Notes under the pieces: generated by a model
Told to the model about the DNA's origin: nothing
What the model saw: the letters and a program-made list of their open reading frames with translations, nothing else
Database searches by the model: none
NCBI GenBank assembly: GCA_022448245.1
Contig: JAKVCO010000019.1
Location: forward strand, 10,253-74,182
Reading direction: 5' to 3'
From: Paracoccaceae bacterium
GTDB lineage: Bacteria > Pseudomonadota > Alphaproteobacteria > Rhodobacterales > Rhodobacteraceae
Length of the DNA: 63,930 nt
Position numbers and translations under genes: made by a program
Part shown: one piece after another, positions 25,943 to 37,388 of the stretch
Layout of the letters: the number at the start of each line of letters is the position of its first letter
Position numbering within the stretch: the stretch's first letter is position 1

Positions 25943-27427
25943 TTACTCGGCCAAAAGGACCGCTGAGAGCGGTGCGAGGTTCACGCGGCTAGCGCGGTCC
26001 TGCTGGTGCCAGATCAGCAGTGCGGAGATCGTTTCGGCCTTGAGACGGCCAAGAAGGATCACCTGGCCCTCCTGCTGGGCACGGAACGCCGCCTGATCGA
26101 GGAACCGGCGGATGACGGAGTTGTTTTGCCCCTGGGCATCGAGGTCACGGTAGATCGTGCCGGACGGCACGCCTTCGCGGCCAGCAATCTGCGAGGCCGC
26201 GTCCAGCCCTTGCGCCACAGTCACCATGCCGTGGCCAGAAGCGCCCAGAATATCAACAACTTGCTCTGCCACACGGCGATCACCGCGAAAGCCGCTGAGC
26301 GTGCCGTCAAGCACGGCCACAGCTTCAGGCACAGCGATCATAGAGCCTTCCATGACCACCTCGATATCGCTAGGCTGCGCGGCTTCTGGGATATCGGCAA
26401 TCACAACGATTTCGTGCCCCGCATTGCGGTAGCGATCGCGCGCGGCCTGGCTCGCCGTCGCAGGCAGCGCAAAGGTGAGCGGTCCATCAAAGCTACCAAG
26501 GGCGCCAAGAAGGGCTGCGTCGCCGGCCTCATCGATCAGGATGAAGGATACCAGCGGCCGGTCATCTGGGCCCGCCCAGTCGTCCGTCATCGCGTTTCGG
26601 ATGATCGCACGCGGGTCTTGAGGTTCGACATCGGTGGCTGTTTCGACCTTTTCCTCGGCCTGCTGGCTGTCGGTGAGGCGATTGACGGTGACCCCGTTCG
26701 CACGGTTCCCGAACCCGCCTGCGGTGGCTTGAGGGCGCTGCGTTGGAGCAGCTTCGGTCGCCTCAGGTTCGGTCTCGGTAACGGGCTCGGTAACGGGCTC
26801 AACTGCCGCCACCTCTTCCTCAGGCGCCTCCTCTTCAGGTGCAGCTGGCACCTCGGCGGCTACGGTAGGCTCTTCTTCCTGAGGGGCTTCGTCTTCCGTC
26901 GCGGTAGTTTCTTCAGGTGCCGCTGCAAGCTCAGGCTCAGGCTCAGGTGCAGGTTTAGGCTCGGCCACCTCGATGGGGGCTGCGGGCGCCGAACTCGTCT
27001 CAGGCGCGGGTTCTGCTGTGGGCGTGCTGATGCCGGTATTCGCATCACCCACAGGTGCGGTTTCAGCACGCAAGACAACGCCACTGTCTGATGCGCCCGC
27101 GGGCGGCTGTGCGAGGACCTCCACCCCGCCAGTTTGCGGGATCGAGGCTGAAGAGGTCACGTCACCGCTCAGCGAAGGCGCAACAGGTGCTTCTGGCGCA
27201 GTTACGAGGGGCGCGGAACTCTGTGGCTCGGCTGGCGGCTGGATTGCAGGCGGTGCCACGGGCACGTCCACACCGAATTGGTCAAAGCCCGATCCAGCCG
27301 GCACCTCGAGTTGGCTGGCTTGCGGCGCGCTGCGCCCCGGTACTTCGCCCAAGAGCGACGCGACCGCCAACACGATGCCCCCGAGGAGAAACCCCCACAA
27401 AGCTCCAAAAAGTATGCCCCGACCCAT
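25943..27427 (-). CDS. Divergent polysaccharide deacetylase (YibQ-like), exported
   Basis: 494 residues in three parts. An N-terminal membrane or signal helix (GALWGFLLGGIVLAVASLLG) is followed by a low-complexity Pro/Ala/Glu linker (~residues 35-240, with repeated PAPEPEPE and EPVTEPVTETEP) and a C-terminal deacetylase-fold domain (~285-494, PLVSFILIDEAG, SMIAVPEAVAVLDGTL, GQVILLGRLKAETISALLIW). It belongs to the divergent polysaccharide deacetylase (DUF610/YibQ) family; enzymatic activity is unproven. I recall yibQ between trpE and trpGDC in Rhodobacter, so its position is ancestral. The linker suggests reach through the periplasm. Confidence 0.82.
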   Translation of the reverse strand: MGRGILFGALWGFLLGGIVLAVASLLGEVPGRSAPQASQLEVPAGSGFDQFGVDVPVAPPAIQPPAEPQSSAPLVTAPEAPVAPSLSGDVTSSASIPQTGGVEVLAQPPAGASDSGVVLRAETAPVGDANTGISTPTAEPAPETSSAPAAPIEVAEPKPAPEPEPELAAAPEETTATEDEAPQEEEPTVAAEVPAAPEEEAPEEEVAAVEPVTEPVTETEPEATEAAPTQRPQATAGGFGNRANGVTVNRLTDSQQAEEKVETATDVEPQDPRAIIRNAMTDDWAGPDDRPLVSFILIDEAGDAALLGALGSFDGPLTFALPATASQAARDRYRNAGHEIVVIADIPEAAQPSDIEVVMEGSMIAVPEAVAVLDGTLSGFRGDRRVAEQVVDILGASGHGMVTVAQGLDAASQIAGREGVPSGTIYRDLDAQGQNNSVIRRFLDQAAFRAQQEGQVILLGRLKAETISALLIWHQQDRASRVNLAPLSAVLLAE

Positions 27428-27599
27428 GATGTGCCCGTCTCATCTAAACGCCTTTGCCCCGCTCGCCCCCCCAAGCATGCGTGGCGCCTTGCGAGTGGCA
27501 TCATGGTCTTTCGCCTTGACGCCCCTTGCTGCTCGCCTGCATCTATATCGCGATCCGGGGGTACCCGGATAGCCCAATTCTCCCGTGGATGTGCTGAAG

Positions 27600-28181
27600 A
27601 TGCTGCTCCTGATCGATAATTACGACAGTTTCACCTACAACCTCGTGCACTATCTCGGCGAACTCGGTGCCGAGATCGTCGTCAAACGCAACGATGCGCT
27701 TGATGTGCAAGAGGCCATGGCCATGAACCCGGCAGGCATTTTGCTTTCGCCTGGGCCCTGTGACCCCGATCAAGCGGGCATCTGCCTGGCCATCACCGAG
27801 GCCGCTGCCGAGACGAAGACGCCGCTGATGGGCGTGTGCCTTGGGCACCAGACGATAGGCCAAGCCTTCGGCGGCAAGGTGGAGCGTCATTCGGAGATCG
27901 TGCACGGCAAGATGGGTGAGATGCAGCACAGTGGCAAAGGCCTCTTCGCCGGGCTCCCCTCGCCGCTGAAGGCCACGCGTTACCATTCGCTCGTCGTAAA
28001 TCGCGAGACCCTGCCCAACACGCTCGAGATCACCGCAGAGCTGGAGGATGGCACCATCATGGGCCTTCAACACAAGGAGCTGCCGATCCACGGCGTGCAG
28101 TTCCACCCTGAGAGCATTGCCTCTGAGCACGGCCACGCGCTGCTGCAGAATTTCCTCAACGAGATGAAGGTGCCCGCATGA
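27600..28181 (+). CDS. trpG: Anthranilate synthase component II (glutamine amidotransferase)
   Basis: 193-residue class I amidotransferase that releases ammonia from glutamine for TrpE. It opens [19 protein letters not shown]. The catalytic triad is visible: C80 in [11 protein letters not shown], and His and Glu in [13 protein letters not shown] near the C-terminus. ATG 27600 is preferred to an in-frame GTG at 27585 because family members begin at MLLLIDN. The stop overlaps the trpD start by four bases, making trpG-trpD-trpC-moaC-moeA a tightly coupled run. Confidence 0.96.
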   Translation: MLLLIDNYDSFTYNLVHYLGELGAEIVVKRNDALDVQEAMAMNPAGILLSPGPCDPDQAGICLAITEAAAETKTPLMGVCLGHQTIGQAFGGKVERHSEIVHGKMGEMQHSGKGLFAGLPSPLKATRYHSLVVNRETLPNTLEITAELEDGTIMGLQHKELPIHGVQFHPESIASEHGHALLQNFLNEMKVPA

Positions 28182-29197
28182 GCGACGCCATGAAGCCGCT
28201 GATCTTTGCGGCATCCGAAGGTCCCTTGTCCCGCGCGCAAGCTCAAGCTGCCTTTGAAGAGATGTTCACTGGCACGGCCACGCCCGCACAGATGGGCGGC
28301 TTGCTGATGGCGTTACGGGCGCGTGGCGAAAGTGTCGCCGAATACGCCGCTGCCGCTGCTGTGATGCGTGAGAAATGCGTGCCGGTGTCTGCACCCGAAG
28401 GCGCGATGGACATCGTGGGCACGGGCGGTGACGGGATGGGCACGCTCAATATTTCTACCGCGTCGGCCTTTGTTGTAGCCGGTGCCGGTGTGCCGGTGGC
28501 CAAGCACGGCAACCGCAATCTGAGTTCAAAGAGCGGTGCCGCAGACGCGCTCGGACAGATGGGCATCGACGTGATGGTCGGCGCCGAGGTCGTCGAACGC
28601 GCTATCAACGAGGTGGGCATCGGCTTTATAATGGCCCCCATGCACCACCCAGCTGTGAAATACGTCATGCCTGTTCGCCAAGAGCTCGGCACCAAGACGA
28701 TCTTCAACATCCTAGGGCCGCTGACGAACCCGGCGGGAGTAAAGCGGCAGCTCACCGGCGCCTTTGCGCCCGACCTGATCTTCCCCATGGCCGAGACTTT
28801 GCAGGAGCTTGGGTCCGAGGCCGCGTGGCTGGTGCATGGGTCCGATGGCACGGACGAGATCTCGATCTCCGGCCCGACGGCTGTGGCTGTGCTCAAGGAC
28901 GACAAAATCACCTCCCGCGAGGTTCACCCTGAGGAGGCGGGCCTGCCCGTGCACCGTTTCGCGGAGATCCTGGGCGGCACGCCCGAGGAGAACGGCAAGG
29001 CTTTCGCGGCCCTGCTTGGCGGCGAGAAAAGCGCCTACCGCGATGCGGTTCTCTTGAACTCTGCCGCAGCGCTTCTCGTGGCTGATAAGGTGAGCTCCCT
29101 CACGGAGGGCGTTGAAATGGCTACAGAAAGCATCGACAGCGGCAACGCGAAAGCCAAGGTCGACGGCTTGGCCCAGATCACGAAAGGCGCGGCATGA
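28178..29197 (+). CDS. trpD: Anthranilate phosphoribosyltransferase
   Basis: 339 residues; attaches phosphoribose from PRPP to anthranilate, the second step of tryptophan synthesis. The PRPP and substrate motifs are clear: [21 protein letters not shown] (~residues 75-95), [17 protein letters not shown] (~108-124), and [12 protein letters not shown] (~168-179). Length is normal. Four-base overlaps with trpG upstream and trpC downstream indicate one polycistronic message. Confidence 0.97.
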   Translation: MSDAMKPLIFAASEGPLSRAQAQAAFEEMFTGTATPAQMGGLLMALRARGESVAEYAAAAAVMREKCVPVSAPEGAMDIVGTGGDGMGTLNISTASAFVVAGAGVPVAKHGNRNLSSKSGAADALGQMGIDVMVGAEVVERAINEVGIGFIMAPMHHPAVKYVMPVRQELGTKTIFNILGPLTNPAGVKRQLTGAFAPDLIFPMAETLQELGSEAAWLVHGSDGTDEISISGPTAVAVLKDDKITSREVHPEEAGLPVHRFAEILGGTPEENGKAFAALLGGEKSAYRDAVLLNSAAALLVADKVSSLTEGVEMATESIDSGNAKAKVDGLAQITKGAA

Positions 29198-30009
29198 GCA
29201 CCCCGACGATCCTAGAGAAGATCAAGGCATACAAGCTCGAAGAAATCGCGGCGGCTAAGGCCGAGCGATCGCTAGAGGCGGTCGAGTCCGCTGCGCGCGA
29301 AGCCGGCCCCGTGCGCCCTTTCTCCAAAGCGGTGATGGAGGCCGCCCGAGAAGCCTACGGCCTCATCGCTGAGATCAAAAAGGCGAGCCCGTCCAAAGGC
29401 CTCATCCGCGAAGATTTCGATCCGGCAACGCTGGCGAAGGCTTACGAAGCAGGCGGCGCGACCTGCCTTTCCGTTCTCACTGACACGCCGAGCTTCCAAG
29501 GTGCCCCCGACTTCCTGACCCAAGCGCGCGAAGCATGCGCCCTGCCCGCGCTGCGCAAGGATTTCATGTACGACACCTACCAAGTCGCCGAAGCGCGCGC
29601 CTGGGGTGCCGATTGCATTCTGATCATCATGGCCTCGGTCTCCGACGCTCAGGCGCTGGAGCTTGAAGATGCGGCGACGTCCTGGGGCATGGACGCGCTG
29701 ATCGAAGTGCACAACGAGGAAGAGCTGGAGCGCGCTGCGGCGCTGAAATCCCCCCTCCTTGGCGTCAACAACCGCGATCTCAACACCTTTGAGGTGTCGC
29801 TCGACACCACCAAGCGCCTCGCACGGCTGGCTGAACCGGAACGACACCTCGTGGCCGAGAGCGGGCTCTTCACGCCCGGCGACCTTGCCGACCTCGCCCG
29901 CTATGGCGCACGCACATACCTCATCGGGGAAAGCCTGATGCGGCAGGAAGACGTGACCGCCGCCACCCGCAAGATCCTCGCCAACCCGGTGACGGCATCG
30001 CCAGTATGA
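29194..30009 (+). CDS. trpC: Indole-3-glycerol phosphate synthase
   Basis: 271-residue TIM-barrel enzyme converting carboxyphenylamino-deoxyribulose phosphate to indole-3-glycerol phosphate. It has [21 protein letters not shown] (~residues 56-76), the [12 protein letters not shown] segment, [13 protein letters not shown] with the catalytic Lys, [15 protein letters not shown] and [13 protein letters not shown]. TrpF is not fused and is not in the window. The gene overlaps trpD and moaC by four bases on each side. Confidence 0.97.
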   Translation: MSTPTILEKIKAYKLEEIAAAKAERSLEAVESAAREAGPVRPFSKAVMEAAREAYGLIAEIKKASPSKGLIREDFDPATLAKAYEAGGATCLSVLTDTPSFQGAPDFLTQAREACALPALRKDFMYDTYQVAEARAWGADCILIIMASVSDAQALELEDAATSWGMDALIEVHNEEELERAAALKSPLLGVNNRDLNTFEVSLDTTKRLARLAEPERHLVAESGLFTPGDLADLARYGARTYLIGESLMRQEDVTAATRKILANPVTASPV

Positions 30010-30482
30010 GCGGGCTCAGCCACTTTGACGGCGCAGGCCAGGCCCACATGGTGGATGTCTCCGATAAGGACGTCACCGACCGCCTCGCGCGGGCTGAGTG
30101 CTTTGTTCATATGGCCGCAGCCACCATGGCGCACGTGCTCGCGGGAACCGCCAAGAAAGGCGATGTGCTGGGAACGGCCCGCCTCGCCGGGATCATGGCC
30201 GCCAAACAGACGTCAGCGCTGATCCCGCTCTGCCACCCGCTACCCATCACCAAAGTGGCCATCGAGCTCACAGCGGATGAGGCGAACAGCCGGGTGCGCG
30301 TGGAGGCCACTGTCAAAACCACGGGCCAGACCGGAGTGGAAATGGAGGCGCTGACCGCGGCCTCGATCGCGGCCCTGACGCTTTATGACATGCTCAAGGC
30401 CGTCGATAAGGCCATGCAGGTGGATGGCTTGAGAGTTCTGCTGAAAGAAGGCGGCAAATCAGGCCGTTATGAGGCGACATGA
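30006..30482 (+). CDS. moaC: Cyclic pyranopterin monophosphate synthase
   Basis: 158 residues; second step of molybdenum cofactor synthesis after MoaA. It begins [21 protein letters not shown] and contains the substrate-binding [11 protein letters not shown] (~residues 76-86), the [27 protein letters not shown] region with catalytic Lys/Asp residues, and a final KSGRYE. Coupling of a Moco gene to the trp genes by a four-base overlap is a common alphaproteobacterial order (trpC-moaC-moeA-lexA). MoaA is not here. Confidence 0.96.
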   Translation: MSGLSHFDGAGQAHMVDVSDKDVTDRLARAECFVHMAAATMAHVLAGTAKKGDVLGTARLAGIMAAKQTSALIPLCHPLPITKVAIELTADEANSRVRVEATVKTTGQTGVEMEALTAASIAALTLYDMLKAVDKAMQVDGLRVLLKEGGKSGRYEAT

Positions 30483-31660
30483 TCAGCGTTGAAGAAGCGC
30501 TGAACGCTCTTTTCGAGCTGACGTCCCCGCTACCACAGGAAGTGGTGTCCCTGCGCCGCGCGGCAGGCCGTGTGATGGTGGCGTCACCAAGTGCCGTGCG
30601 CGCGCAGCCGCCTTTTGCTGCCTCTTCGATGGACGGCTATGCGATCCGGGCCGAAGACGCCCAGACGGGCCTACGGTTGGACGTGATCGGGGAATCAGCG
30701 GCTGGAGGCGCCTTTGCAGGCACGGTCTCTAAGGGTCAGGCCGTTCGCATCTTTACCGGCGCACCGATCCCCGACGGGGCCAACCACGTCGAAATTCAGG
30801 AAAACGTCACGCGCAGCGGTGACCAGATCACCCTTACCGAGGCCAGCCCCTCCGGCGCCAACATCCGCAAGCGCGGTCAGGATTTCGAGGAAGGCCATAC
30901 GCTGAGCACACCGCGACGGCTAACGCCCTCGGACGTGGCCCTGCTGGCGGCGATGAACGCGCCTGAGGTGCTTGTAACGCGCCGGCCGACCGTTTCGCTG
31001 ATCGCGAATGGGGACGAACTGGTCATGCCCGGCGAAAGCCCTGCCGACGATCAGATCATCTCCTCAAACGGATTTGGCCTGGCCGCGCTTCTTGAAAGCG
31101 TGGGGGCCATCCCGCGCATCCTGCCGATTGCGCGCGACACGGCGGATAGTCTCAGCTCTGCCCTGCGGTTTGCGCGCGGAGCGGACCTGATCGTGACCAT
31201 CGGTGGCGCCTCCGTGGGGGATCATGACATCGTGCGCGACGTCGTGGGCAACGCAGGGCTCGAGCAATCGTTCTACAAAGTCGCCATGCGACCGGGCAAA
31301 CCCCTTATGGCCGGCAAGGTCGGGGACACGCCCGTCATCGGCCTCCCCGGCAATCCGGTCAGCGCCATGGTCTGCGGGGAAATCTTCCTGAAGCCTGTCG
31401 TCGCAGCCATGCAAGGCCTGCCTGCTGCGCCACGGGCGCGCCAACGCGCGCCTCTTGCCCATGACCTTCCCCAGAACGGCCCCCGCGCCCACTATATGCG
31501 CGCCCGCTTGGAAGATGGTCGCCTCACGGTTGCTCAGCGCCAAGACAGCGGTCTTCTGAATGTTCTGGCCGGCGCCAACGCCTTGGCCATCGTCGAACCC
31601 CGTAATGGGCCCTTCAAAGCTGGCGATCCCGTAGAATTTATACAACTCGCTCAGAGTTGA
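30479..31660 (+). CDS. moeA: Molybdopterin molybdotransferase
   Basis: 393 residues; inserts molybdate into adenylylated molybdopterin. Domain order is normal: the N-terminal substrate domain ([34 protein letters not shown]), the MoCF-like domain ([57 protein letters not shown]) and the C-terminal beta-barrel. It is the last gene of the trpG-to-moeA run; the lexA promoter begins just past its end. Confidence 0.95.
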   Translation: MISVEEALNALFELTSPLPQEVVSLRRAAGRVMVASPSAVRAQPPFAASSMDGYAIRAEDAQTGLRLDVIGESAAGGAFAGTVSKGQAVRIFTGAPIPDGANHVEIQENVTRSGDQITLTEASPSGANIRKRGQDFEEGHTLSTPRRLTPSDVALLAAMNAPEVLVTRRPTVSLIANGDELVMPGESPADDQIISSNGFGLAALLESVGAIPRILPIARDTADSLSSALRFARGADLIVTIGGASVGDHDIVRDVVGNAGLEQSFYKVAMRPGKPLMAGKVGDTPVIGLPGNPVSAMVCGEIFLKPVVAAMQGLPAAPRARQRAPLAHDLPQNGPRAHYMRARLEDGRLTVAQRQDSGLLNVLAGANALAIVEPRNGPFKAGDPVEFIQLAQS

Positions 31661-31685
31661 CACGAAAAGAGAACATCTATAGAAC
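31657..31685 (+). promoter_or_regulatory. lexA promoter with LexA (SOS) box
   Basis: The sequence GAAC-N7-GAAC occupies 31671-31685; on the other strand it reads GTTC-N7-GTTC, the known alphaproteobacterial LexA operator. A TTGACA -35 lies at 31657-31662, overlapping the moeA 3' end, with a 17-base spacer to a TAGAAC -10 at 31680-31685. The operator therefore covers the spacer and -10, giving autorepression of lexA. Confidence 0.85.
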
Positions 31686-31718
31686 ATATGTAAAACGCCC
31701 ATTAGGGAGGCCGAGCTT

Positions 31719-32423
31719 ATGCTGACCCAAAAGCAAAAAGATCTTCTGATGTTCATCCACAAGCGGCTGCAGCGCGATGGTGTGCCGCCGAGCTTTGATG
31801 AGATGAAGGAAGCCCTTGATCTAAGGTCGAAATCTGGGATTCACCGCCTGATTACGGCGCTGGAAGAGCGTGGCTTTATTCGCCGCATGGCTCATCGGGC
31901 CCGCGCGATCGAGATTGTTCGCCTGCCTGATGGTGTGGCGCCGCCCGCCGCCCCCGCAGGTTTCAACCCTAAGGTGATTGATGGCGATCGGCCCGATAGC
32001 ACGCCGTCGAATGCCATGAACGTGGAAGCAATCGGCGCGGTCGAGCTTCCGGTGATGGGCAAGATTGCGGCCGGTGTGCCGATTGAGGCGATTTCTCACG
32101 CGCATTCCCACGTCGCCGTCCCCGGCAACATGCTGGGTGGCAAAGGCGAACACTACGCGCTTGAGGTTAAGGGCGACTCGATGATCGATGTCGGGATCAA
32201 CGATGGCGACATCGTCGTGATCCGCGAGACGTCGAGCGCTGACAATGGCGACATTGTCGTAGCGCTCGTCGAAGGCCAAGAGGCGACGCTTAAGCGCTAC
32301 CGCCGTCGCGGCTCCACCATCGCACTTGAGGCGGCAAACCCCGCCTACGAGACGCGCATGTACTCCGAAGATCAGGTCGCCGTTCAGGGCTGCCTTGTAG
32401 GGCTCATCCGCACCTACGGGTAG
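31719..32423 (+). CDS. lexA: SOS repressor LexA
   Basis: 234-residue repressor of the DNA-damage response, self-cleaved when RecA is activated. The N-terminal winged helix ([17 protein letters not shown], residues 1-65) is followed by a linker and the S24-type protease domain. The cleavage bond is Ala118-Gly119 in [10 protein letters not shown], the nucleophile Ser154 (GDSMID) and the general base Lys192 (EATLKRY). Length matches alphaproteobacterial LexA. It has its own promoter with a LexA box. Its 3' end overlaps the convergent comEC end by ten bases. Confidence 0.97.
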   Translation: MLTQKQKDLLMFIHKRLQRDGVPPSFDEMKEALDLRSKSGIHRLITALEERGFIRRMAHRARAIEIVRLPDGVAPPAAPAGFNPKVIDGDRPDSTPSNAMNVEAIGAVELPVMGKIAAGVPIEAISHAHSHVAVPGNMLGGKGEHYALEVKGDSMIDVGINDGDIVVIRETSSADNGDIVVALVEGQEATLKRYRRRGSTIALEAANPAYETRMYSEDQVAVQGCLVGLIRTYG

Positions 32424-34456
32424 CGCGCCCTCACATCACGATCATTCCAAAGCCTGCGGCCCGTGACCTCACGGGCCGTTAGCTTTTGGAGGGCTGCGTT
32501 TTGAAGCGTGAAGGCAATCGCGCCTGTCTCCCGAAGGCTGCTCGGGGTGATCGCCTCGCACTGCAGCGTGCCCTCGGGTTCATCGTTCAACACAAGAATG
32601 ACCGCGCCTGCGCAGCTCGCCTCGCGCGCACGCTTGCCGGTGAGGTGAAGGAACTGATGATCGCCAAGCGTCATGCGCGGCCCGTCCCCGCGCTGAAACG
32701 CCGTACTTTGATCGGCGTCATCCGCGTCATTCTCGAGCCAGCTCCTGGCAACGAAGCCGTCACCTTTCTCCTTCGACAGATGCCTCTCGCCCGCCTCCAT
32801 CAGGCCAACGAGCCCCCCCGTGGGCGAAATGAGAAGCGCCGGACGTTCCGCGATGGCCCAGAGCCCAAAGGCCAGAGCAACAGGCGCCAAGCCCACCCAA
32901 CGCTCCCGCCCCCGCCAGAGAATAATCAAGAGCGCCCCCAAAGTGATCAGCGGCAATGTCTCAGGTCCGGGGGCTGAAACGCGCCCGACCGCGCCCTCGA
33001 GGGATGAGACCTCCTGCGCCACGCACAGGATCCACTTGAGGCCCTGCTCCATCAACCAGAGCGGAATAAAGGACAGGCCGAGCGGCGCAAGAACCACCGC
33101 CAGCACGGCGGCGGGCATTACGATGGCGCCCATGATCGGCACCGACAGCAGGTTCGCCACCAAGCCATAATAGGACACGATATTGAAATGAGCGGCCGCA
33201 AACGGCGCCGTCGCGGCACCAGCAATGGCAGATGAGATCACGAGGGACGCCCACGGCCTGAGCCAGCGCGGCAATCCCATCATGTCGTTCGACGACAGCC
33301 ACCGAAACGTCACCACCAGCGCCGTTGTGGCCGCAAAAGACATCTGGAACCCGGGGCCGAGCAACGCCTCTGGCTGCAAGGCCAAAACGATGAGCGCTGC
33401 AAGCGCCACGGCGCGCAAGGTGAGCGCGCGACGCCCAACAATGACGGCCCCGAAAACGACGGCAGCCATGATAAACGCACGCTCCGTTGCCACGGCCCCG
33501 CCAGAGAGTGCCAGATACCCCGCCCCCGCGACCAAAGCGGCGGCCGCCGCGATCTTTCGCGTGGGCCACGTCAGCGCCACGGTGGGATGCAAAACCAACG
33601 CAAAGCGCACAAGCCCGAACACAAAGCCCGTCAGCAGCCCCATATGCAGGCCGCTGATGGCAAGGAGATGCGCAAGGTTCGATCGCCTGAGGCTAAGAAC
33701 CACGTCCTCGTCCATGCCCGATCGGTCACCAGTTGTCACCGCCGCTGCCACTGCGCCTGCGTCCCCGGGAATGCGGGCCTGGATGGCCGCGCTAAGCGCC
33801 ATGCGGTTCCGAAAGATAAAGAGCGCGGCCCCGCTCTCGGGCGGTGAGAAGGTCACGGCAGGGCTGCGCGCATAGCCAACCGCACCCAGCTCCTGAAACC
33901 AGGCGTGGCGTTCAAAATCAAAGCCGTGAGGCTCAGCCGGTGACGGAGGCGCAGACAGAAAGCCCGTCACCATCGCGTGAGACCCCGGCAGCGGCACGGG
34001 CATGCCCTCCTGTGCATGAAGCGAGACCCGCACCCGCGTCGGCGTTTCCCAAGGCTCCATCCGGTCAAGGCGCACCCGGTCGAGCGTCAGGCGCACCTTG
34101 TCGGAGGCGGATCGATCAATGGCGACGACCCGCCCTTCGATGCCGCCGTAGTACCGAAAATCGATGATAGGTCCGCCTAAGGTGTGCGCCCGCACGCCAG
34201 CGAGCGCAAAGCCAAGCGCGACAAGGGCTAGCGCCGCGAACGCGGGCCCAAGCGTGTGCCTGAAAACATGTGCGGCACCCGCGGCGCCGAACAAGACGGC
34301 GATCGCCACGCCATAGAGTGCGCGCGCCGGTTCCGTGTCTGCCGAGAAGTAAGCGCCGATGCCAATTGCGAGGAAAACCGGGGCAAAAGTTATCAGGTGC
34401 CCGCGCTGCCGTTGCAGCGCCTGCGCTCCCGTGTCAAATGCCGCGGCTAAGAACAC
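32414..34456 (-). CDS. comEC: ComEC/Rec2-family DNA uptake channel protein
   Basis: 680-residue polytopic inner-membrane protein. The N-terminal part holds two or three helices and an OB-fold-like domain ([19 protein letters not shown]). The competence domain spans ~residues 210-480 ([43 protein letters not shown]). A shortened C-terminal part replaces the metallo-beta-lactamase-like domain of full-length Gram-positive proteins, although residues ~530-640 may be a remnant. The predicted start is GTG 34456. Its role in natural transformation is the family function; in Rhodobacteraceae it is also linked to GTA DNA acquisition. No other com genes are nearby. Confidence 0.88.
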   Translation of the reverse strand: MFLAAAFDTGAQALQRQRGHLITFAPVFLAIGIGAYFSADTEPARALYGVAIAVLFGAAGAAHVFRHTLGPAFAALALVALGFALAGVRAHTLGGPIIDFRYYGGIEGRVVAIDRSASDKVRLTLDRVRLDRMEPWETPTRVRVSLHAQEGMPVPLPGSHAMVTGFLSAPPSPAEPHGFDFERHAWFQELGAVGYARSPAVTFSPPESGAALFIFRNRMALSAAIQARIPGDAGAVAAAVTTGDRSGMDEDVVLSLRRSNLAHLLAISGLHMGLLTGFVFGLVRFALVLHPTVALTWPTRKIAAAAALVAGAGYLALSGGAVATERAFIMAAVVFGAVIVGRRALTLRAVALAALIVLALQPEALLGPGFQMSFAATTALVVTFRWLSSNDMMGLPRWLRPWASLVISSAIAGAATAPFAAAHFNIVSYYGLVANLLSVPIMGAIVMPAAVLAVVLAPLGLSFIPLWLMEQGLKWILCVAQEVSSLEGAVGRVSAPGPETLPLITLGALLIILWRGRERWVGLAPVALAFGLWAIAERPALLISPTGGLVGLMEAGERHLSKEKGDGFVARSWLENDADDADQSTAFQRGDGPRMTLGDHQFLHLTGKRAREASCAGAVILVLNDEPEGTLQCEAITPSSLRETGAIAFTLQNAALQKLTAREVTGRRLWNDRDVRARYP

Positions 34457-34542
34457 ACATTGCCCCCTAAGGCCTTTCGGAAAGTCTAGGCGGCAGTTGG
34501 TTAGCGAAACGTTAACTCTTTGGAAGCTTTGACGGAGCCCTC

Positions 34543-35937
34543 ATGTCTGTTGTCACCCGGATCGCCCCTTCGCCCACGGGCTATATGCACATCGGCACGG
34601 CGCGCACTGCGCTTTTCAACTGGCTTTATGCCCGCGCCCGCGGCGGCAAGTTCTTACTGCGGATCGAGGACACGGACCGCGCGCGTTCCACGCCCGAGGC
34701 CACAGACGCGATCCTGCGCGGTATGGAGTGGTTGGGCTTTGACTATGACGACGAGGCCGTGAGCCAGTTCGAACGCGCCGGGCGCCACGCGGAGGTGGCT
34801 CACGCGCTGCTCGACGGCGGGCATGCCTACAAGTGCTTCTCCACCCAGGAGGAGATCGAAGCTTACCGTGAAGCCGCCAAGGCCGAAGGGCGCTCGACCC
34901 TGTTCCGCAGCCCATGGCGCGATGCTGATCCTTCGACGCACCCGGATGCGCCCTTCGTGGTCCGTCTGCGCATGCCGCAGGACGGTGAGACGATCATCGA
35001 AGACGAAGTTCAGGGCTCGGTCACGTTCCCGAACTCCAACCTCGATGACATGATCCTGCTGCGCTCGGACGGCACACCCGTCTACATGCTGGCCGTGGTC
35101 GTCGATGACCATGACATGGGCGTCACCCATGTGATCCGGGGCGATGACCACCTCAACAACGCCGCGCGTCAGAGCCACATCTACCACGCGATGGGCTGGC
35201 CGCTGCCCGTCTACGCTCACATCCCGCTGATCCACGGCCCCGATGGCAAGAAGCTGTCGAAGCGCCACGGCGCGCTCGGCGTCAAGGAATACCGCGACAT
35301 GGGCTACCCGGCGGCCGCCATGCGCAACTACCTCGCGCGGCTCGGATGGTCCCACGGGGACGACGAGTTCTTTAGCGACGCTCAGGCGCTGAGCTGGTTT
35401 GACCTGCCTGGCATCGGCAAGTCGCCAGCCCGGTTCGACTTCAAAAAGCTCGAAAATCTCTCAGGTCAGCACATTGCCGCCGCCGAGGATGCCGCGTTGC
35501 TGCAAGAGCTCGGTGCCTTTCTTGCAACCTCAGGGCGAGAAGCGTTGACCGACGCACAACAGAGCCTCATGGCGAAAGGAATGGGATCGCTCAAAGAGCG
35601 CGCGAAGACATTCCCGGAACTGCTTGATAAAGCTCACTATATCACCGTAAGCCGCCCGATCACGCCAGATGACAAGGCCGCAAAATCGCTTGATTATGTA
35701 TCCCGTCGTATACTGTCCGAATTGACGCCGCAGCTGCAAACTGGTAGCTGGACGCGAGAAAGCTTGGAGGCGCTGATGGCGGGTTTCGCCGAGGCGCAAG
35801 GCATCAAATTCGGCAAGCTGGCTGCCCCTTTGAGAGCAGCACTTGCTGGGCGCAGCGTCACTCCGAGTGTCTATGATATGATGTTGGTGCTCGGGCGGGA
35901 CGAATCCATTGCCCGAATTGCGGACGCCGCCCACTGA
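34543..35937 (+). CDS. gltX: Glutamate-tRNA ligase
   Basis: 464-residue class I aminoacyl-tRNA synthetase. It begins [28 protein letters not shown] at residues 16-19 is the HIGH motif and KKLSKR at 236-241 the KMSKS motif. The anticodon-binding C-terminal domain is present (to [17 protein letters not shown]). Rhodobacteraceae usually carry two gltX copies, so discriminating against glutamyl-tRNA-Gln use cannot be judged here. The gene is divergent from comEC and followed by gltA. Codon use in the last third (35500-35930) is slightly more AT-rich than the first part. Confidence 0.95.
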   Translation: MSVVTRIAPSPTGYMHIGTARTALFNWLYARARGGKFLLRIEDTDRARSTPEATDAILRGMEWLGFDYDDEAVSQFERAGRHAEVAHALLDGGHAYKCFSTQEEIEAYREAAKAEGRSTLFRSPWRDADPSTHPDAPFVVRLRMPQDGETIIEDEVQGSVTFPNSNLDDMILLRSDGTPVYMLAVVVDDHDMGVTHVIRGDDHLNNAARQSHIYHAMGWPLPVYAHIPLIHGPDGKKLSKRHGALGVKEYRDMGYPAAAMRNYLARLGWSHGDDEFFSDAQALSWFDLPGIGKSPARFDFKKLENLSGQHIAAAEDAALLQELGAFLATSGREALTDAQQSLMAKGMGSLKERAKTFPELLDKAHYITVSRPITPDDKAAKSLDYVSRRILSELTPQLQTGSWTRESLEALMAGFAEAQGIKFGKLAAPLRAALAGRSVTPSVYDMMLVLGRDESIARIADAAH

Positions 35938-35999
35938 CGCTTGAGCGTCACGAGGCGGTCCGATGCTGCGCTACGCAAATGGGGAAATCGGAGAACGCC

Positions 36000-37295
36000 A
36001 TGAAAGACGGGATCAAGACAGCCACGCTGACCATCGGTGACAAGTCGTTGGAATTGCCGGTCCACTCGCCCACAGCCGGGCCAGATGTGATCGATATTCG
36101 ACGCCTCTACGCCGACGGCGGGGTTTTCACTTACGATCCCGGCTTCACGTCGACGGCCTCGTGCGATTCTACCATTACCTTCATCGATGGCGGCAAGGGC
36201 GAGCTTTTGCACCGCGGTTACCCGATCGATCAGCTCGCTGAGAAATCGCATTACCTCGAGGTCTGCTACCTGCTGCTGTACGGCTACCTGCCCTCCGCCG
36301 AGCAGCTCGAGACGTTTGAGAACACGATCACGCGTCACACGATGCTGCATGAGCAGATGCAGAACTTCTTCCGGGGTTTCCGCCGGGACGCGCACCCGAT
36401 GGCGATCATGGTCGGTGTCGTGGGCGCGATGTCTGCGTTCTACCACGACTCCACCGATATCGCCGACGCGCGCCAGCGTGAGATCGCGACGCATCGCCTG
36501 ATCGCAAAGATGCCCACGATCGCGGCCTGGGCCTACAAGTACCACATAGGCCAGCCCTTCGTTTATCCGCGCAACGATTGCTCCTACGCGGGCAACTTCC
36601 TGCGGATGTGCTTTGCGGTGCCTGCCGAGGACTATGTGCTCGACCCGATCCTTGAGCGCGCGATGGACCGTATCTTCACGCTGCACGCCGACCACGAACA
36701 GAACGCCTCCACCTCCACAGTGCGCCTTGCCTCGTCGTCCGGTGCGAACCCCTTCGCTTGTATCGCAGCCGGCATCGCCTGCCTCTGGGGCCCGGCCCAC
36801 GGTGGCGCGAACCAGGCGTGCCTTGAGATGCTGGAAGAAATCGGCTCCGTCGATCGCATCCCGGAATTCATCGCCCGCGCCAAGGACAAGAACGATCCGT
36901 TCCGCCTGATGGGCTTCGGCCACCGCGTTTACAAGAACTTCGACCCCCGCGCGAAGGTCATGAAGCAGAGCGCCGACGAAGTGCTGGAGCTTCTGGGCGT
37001 TGAGAACAACCCGAAGCTGCAGGTCGCCAAAGCGCTCGAGAAAGCCGCGCTGGAGGATCCGTATTTCGCGGAGAAGAAGCTCTTCCCGAACGTGGACTTC
37101 TATTCCGGCATCATCCTCGAGGCGATGGGCTTCCCGACCTCCATGTTCACGCCGATCTTCGCCGTGAGCCGGACGGTTGGCTGGATCTCCCAGTGGAAGG
37201 AAATGATCGCCGATCCACAGAACAAGATCGGTCGCCCGCGTCAGCTGTATCTCGGCGAAACGGTGCGCGACTACGTAGACATCGAGGACCGGTAA
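36000..37295 (+). CDS. gltA: Citrate synthase (type II)
   Basis: Condenses oxaloacetate and acetyl-CoA in the first TCA-cycle step. From ATG 36000, preceded by a GGAG ribosome binding site, the product is 431 residues, typical of hexameric Gram-negative citrate synthase. It has [15 protein letters not shown], the active-site histidine segments [14 protein letters not shown] and [15 protein letters not shown], and the catalytic Asp in [16 protein letters not shown]. An in-frame start at 35979 lacks a good ribosome binding site. It ends in a strong intrinsic terminator. Confidence 0.96.
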   Translation: MKDGIKTATLTIGDKSLELPVHSPTAGPDVIDIRRLYADGGVFTYDPGFTSTASCDSTITFIDGGKGELLHRGYPIDQLAEKSHYLEVCYLLLYGYLPSAEQLETFENTITRHTMLHEQMQNFFRGFRRDAHPMAIMVGVVGAMSAFYHDSTDIADARQREIATHRLIAKMPTIAAWAYKYHIGQPFVYPRNDCSYAGNFLRMCFAVPAEDYVLDPILERAMDRIFTLHADHEQNASTSTVRLASSSGANPFACIAAGIACLWGPAHGGANQACLEMLEEIGSVDRIPEFIARAKDKNDPFRLMGFGHRVYKNFDPRAKVMKQSADEVLELLGVENNPKLQVAKALEKAALEDPYFAEKKLFPNVDFYSGIILEAMGFPTSMFTPIFAVSRTVGWISQWKEMIADPQNKIGRPRQLYLGETVRDYVDIEDR

Positions 37296-37335
37296 GCGCC
37301 GCCTCAATTACGCCTCAAATGGTGTGTTAATTGCG

Positions 37336-37363
37336 AATAAGGCTGGCTCACGCCGGCCTTATT
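37336..37363 (+). terminator. Intrinsic terminator of gltA
   Basis: AATAAGGCTGGC pairs with GCCGGCCTTATT (one T-G wobble) around a TCAC loop, 40 bases after the gltA stop, and is followed by TCTTT. It ends 25 bases before the RTX-type gene, so that gene needs its own promoter or readthrough. Confidence 0.8.
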
Positions 37364-37388
37364 TCTTTGGGGTACGTTGGGGGCAACG

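Noticed and set aside
32414..34456. Phage or plasmid transfer channel
   Set aside because: The ISGLHMGL and competence-domain motifs identify ComEC; there is no conjugation or phage gene around it.
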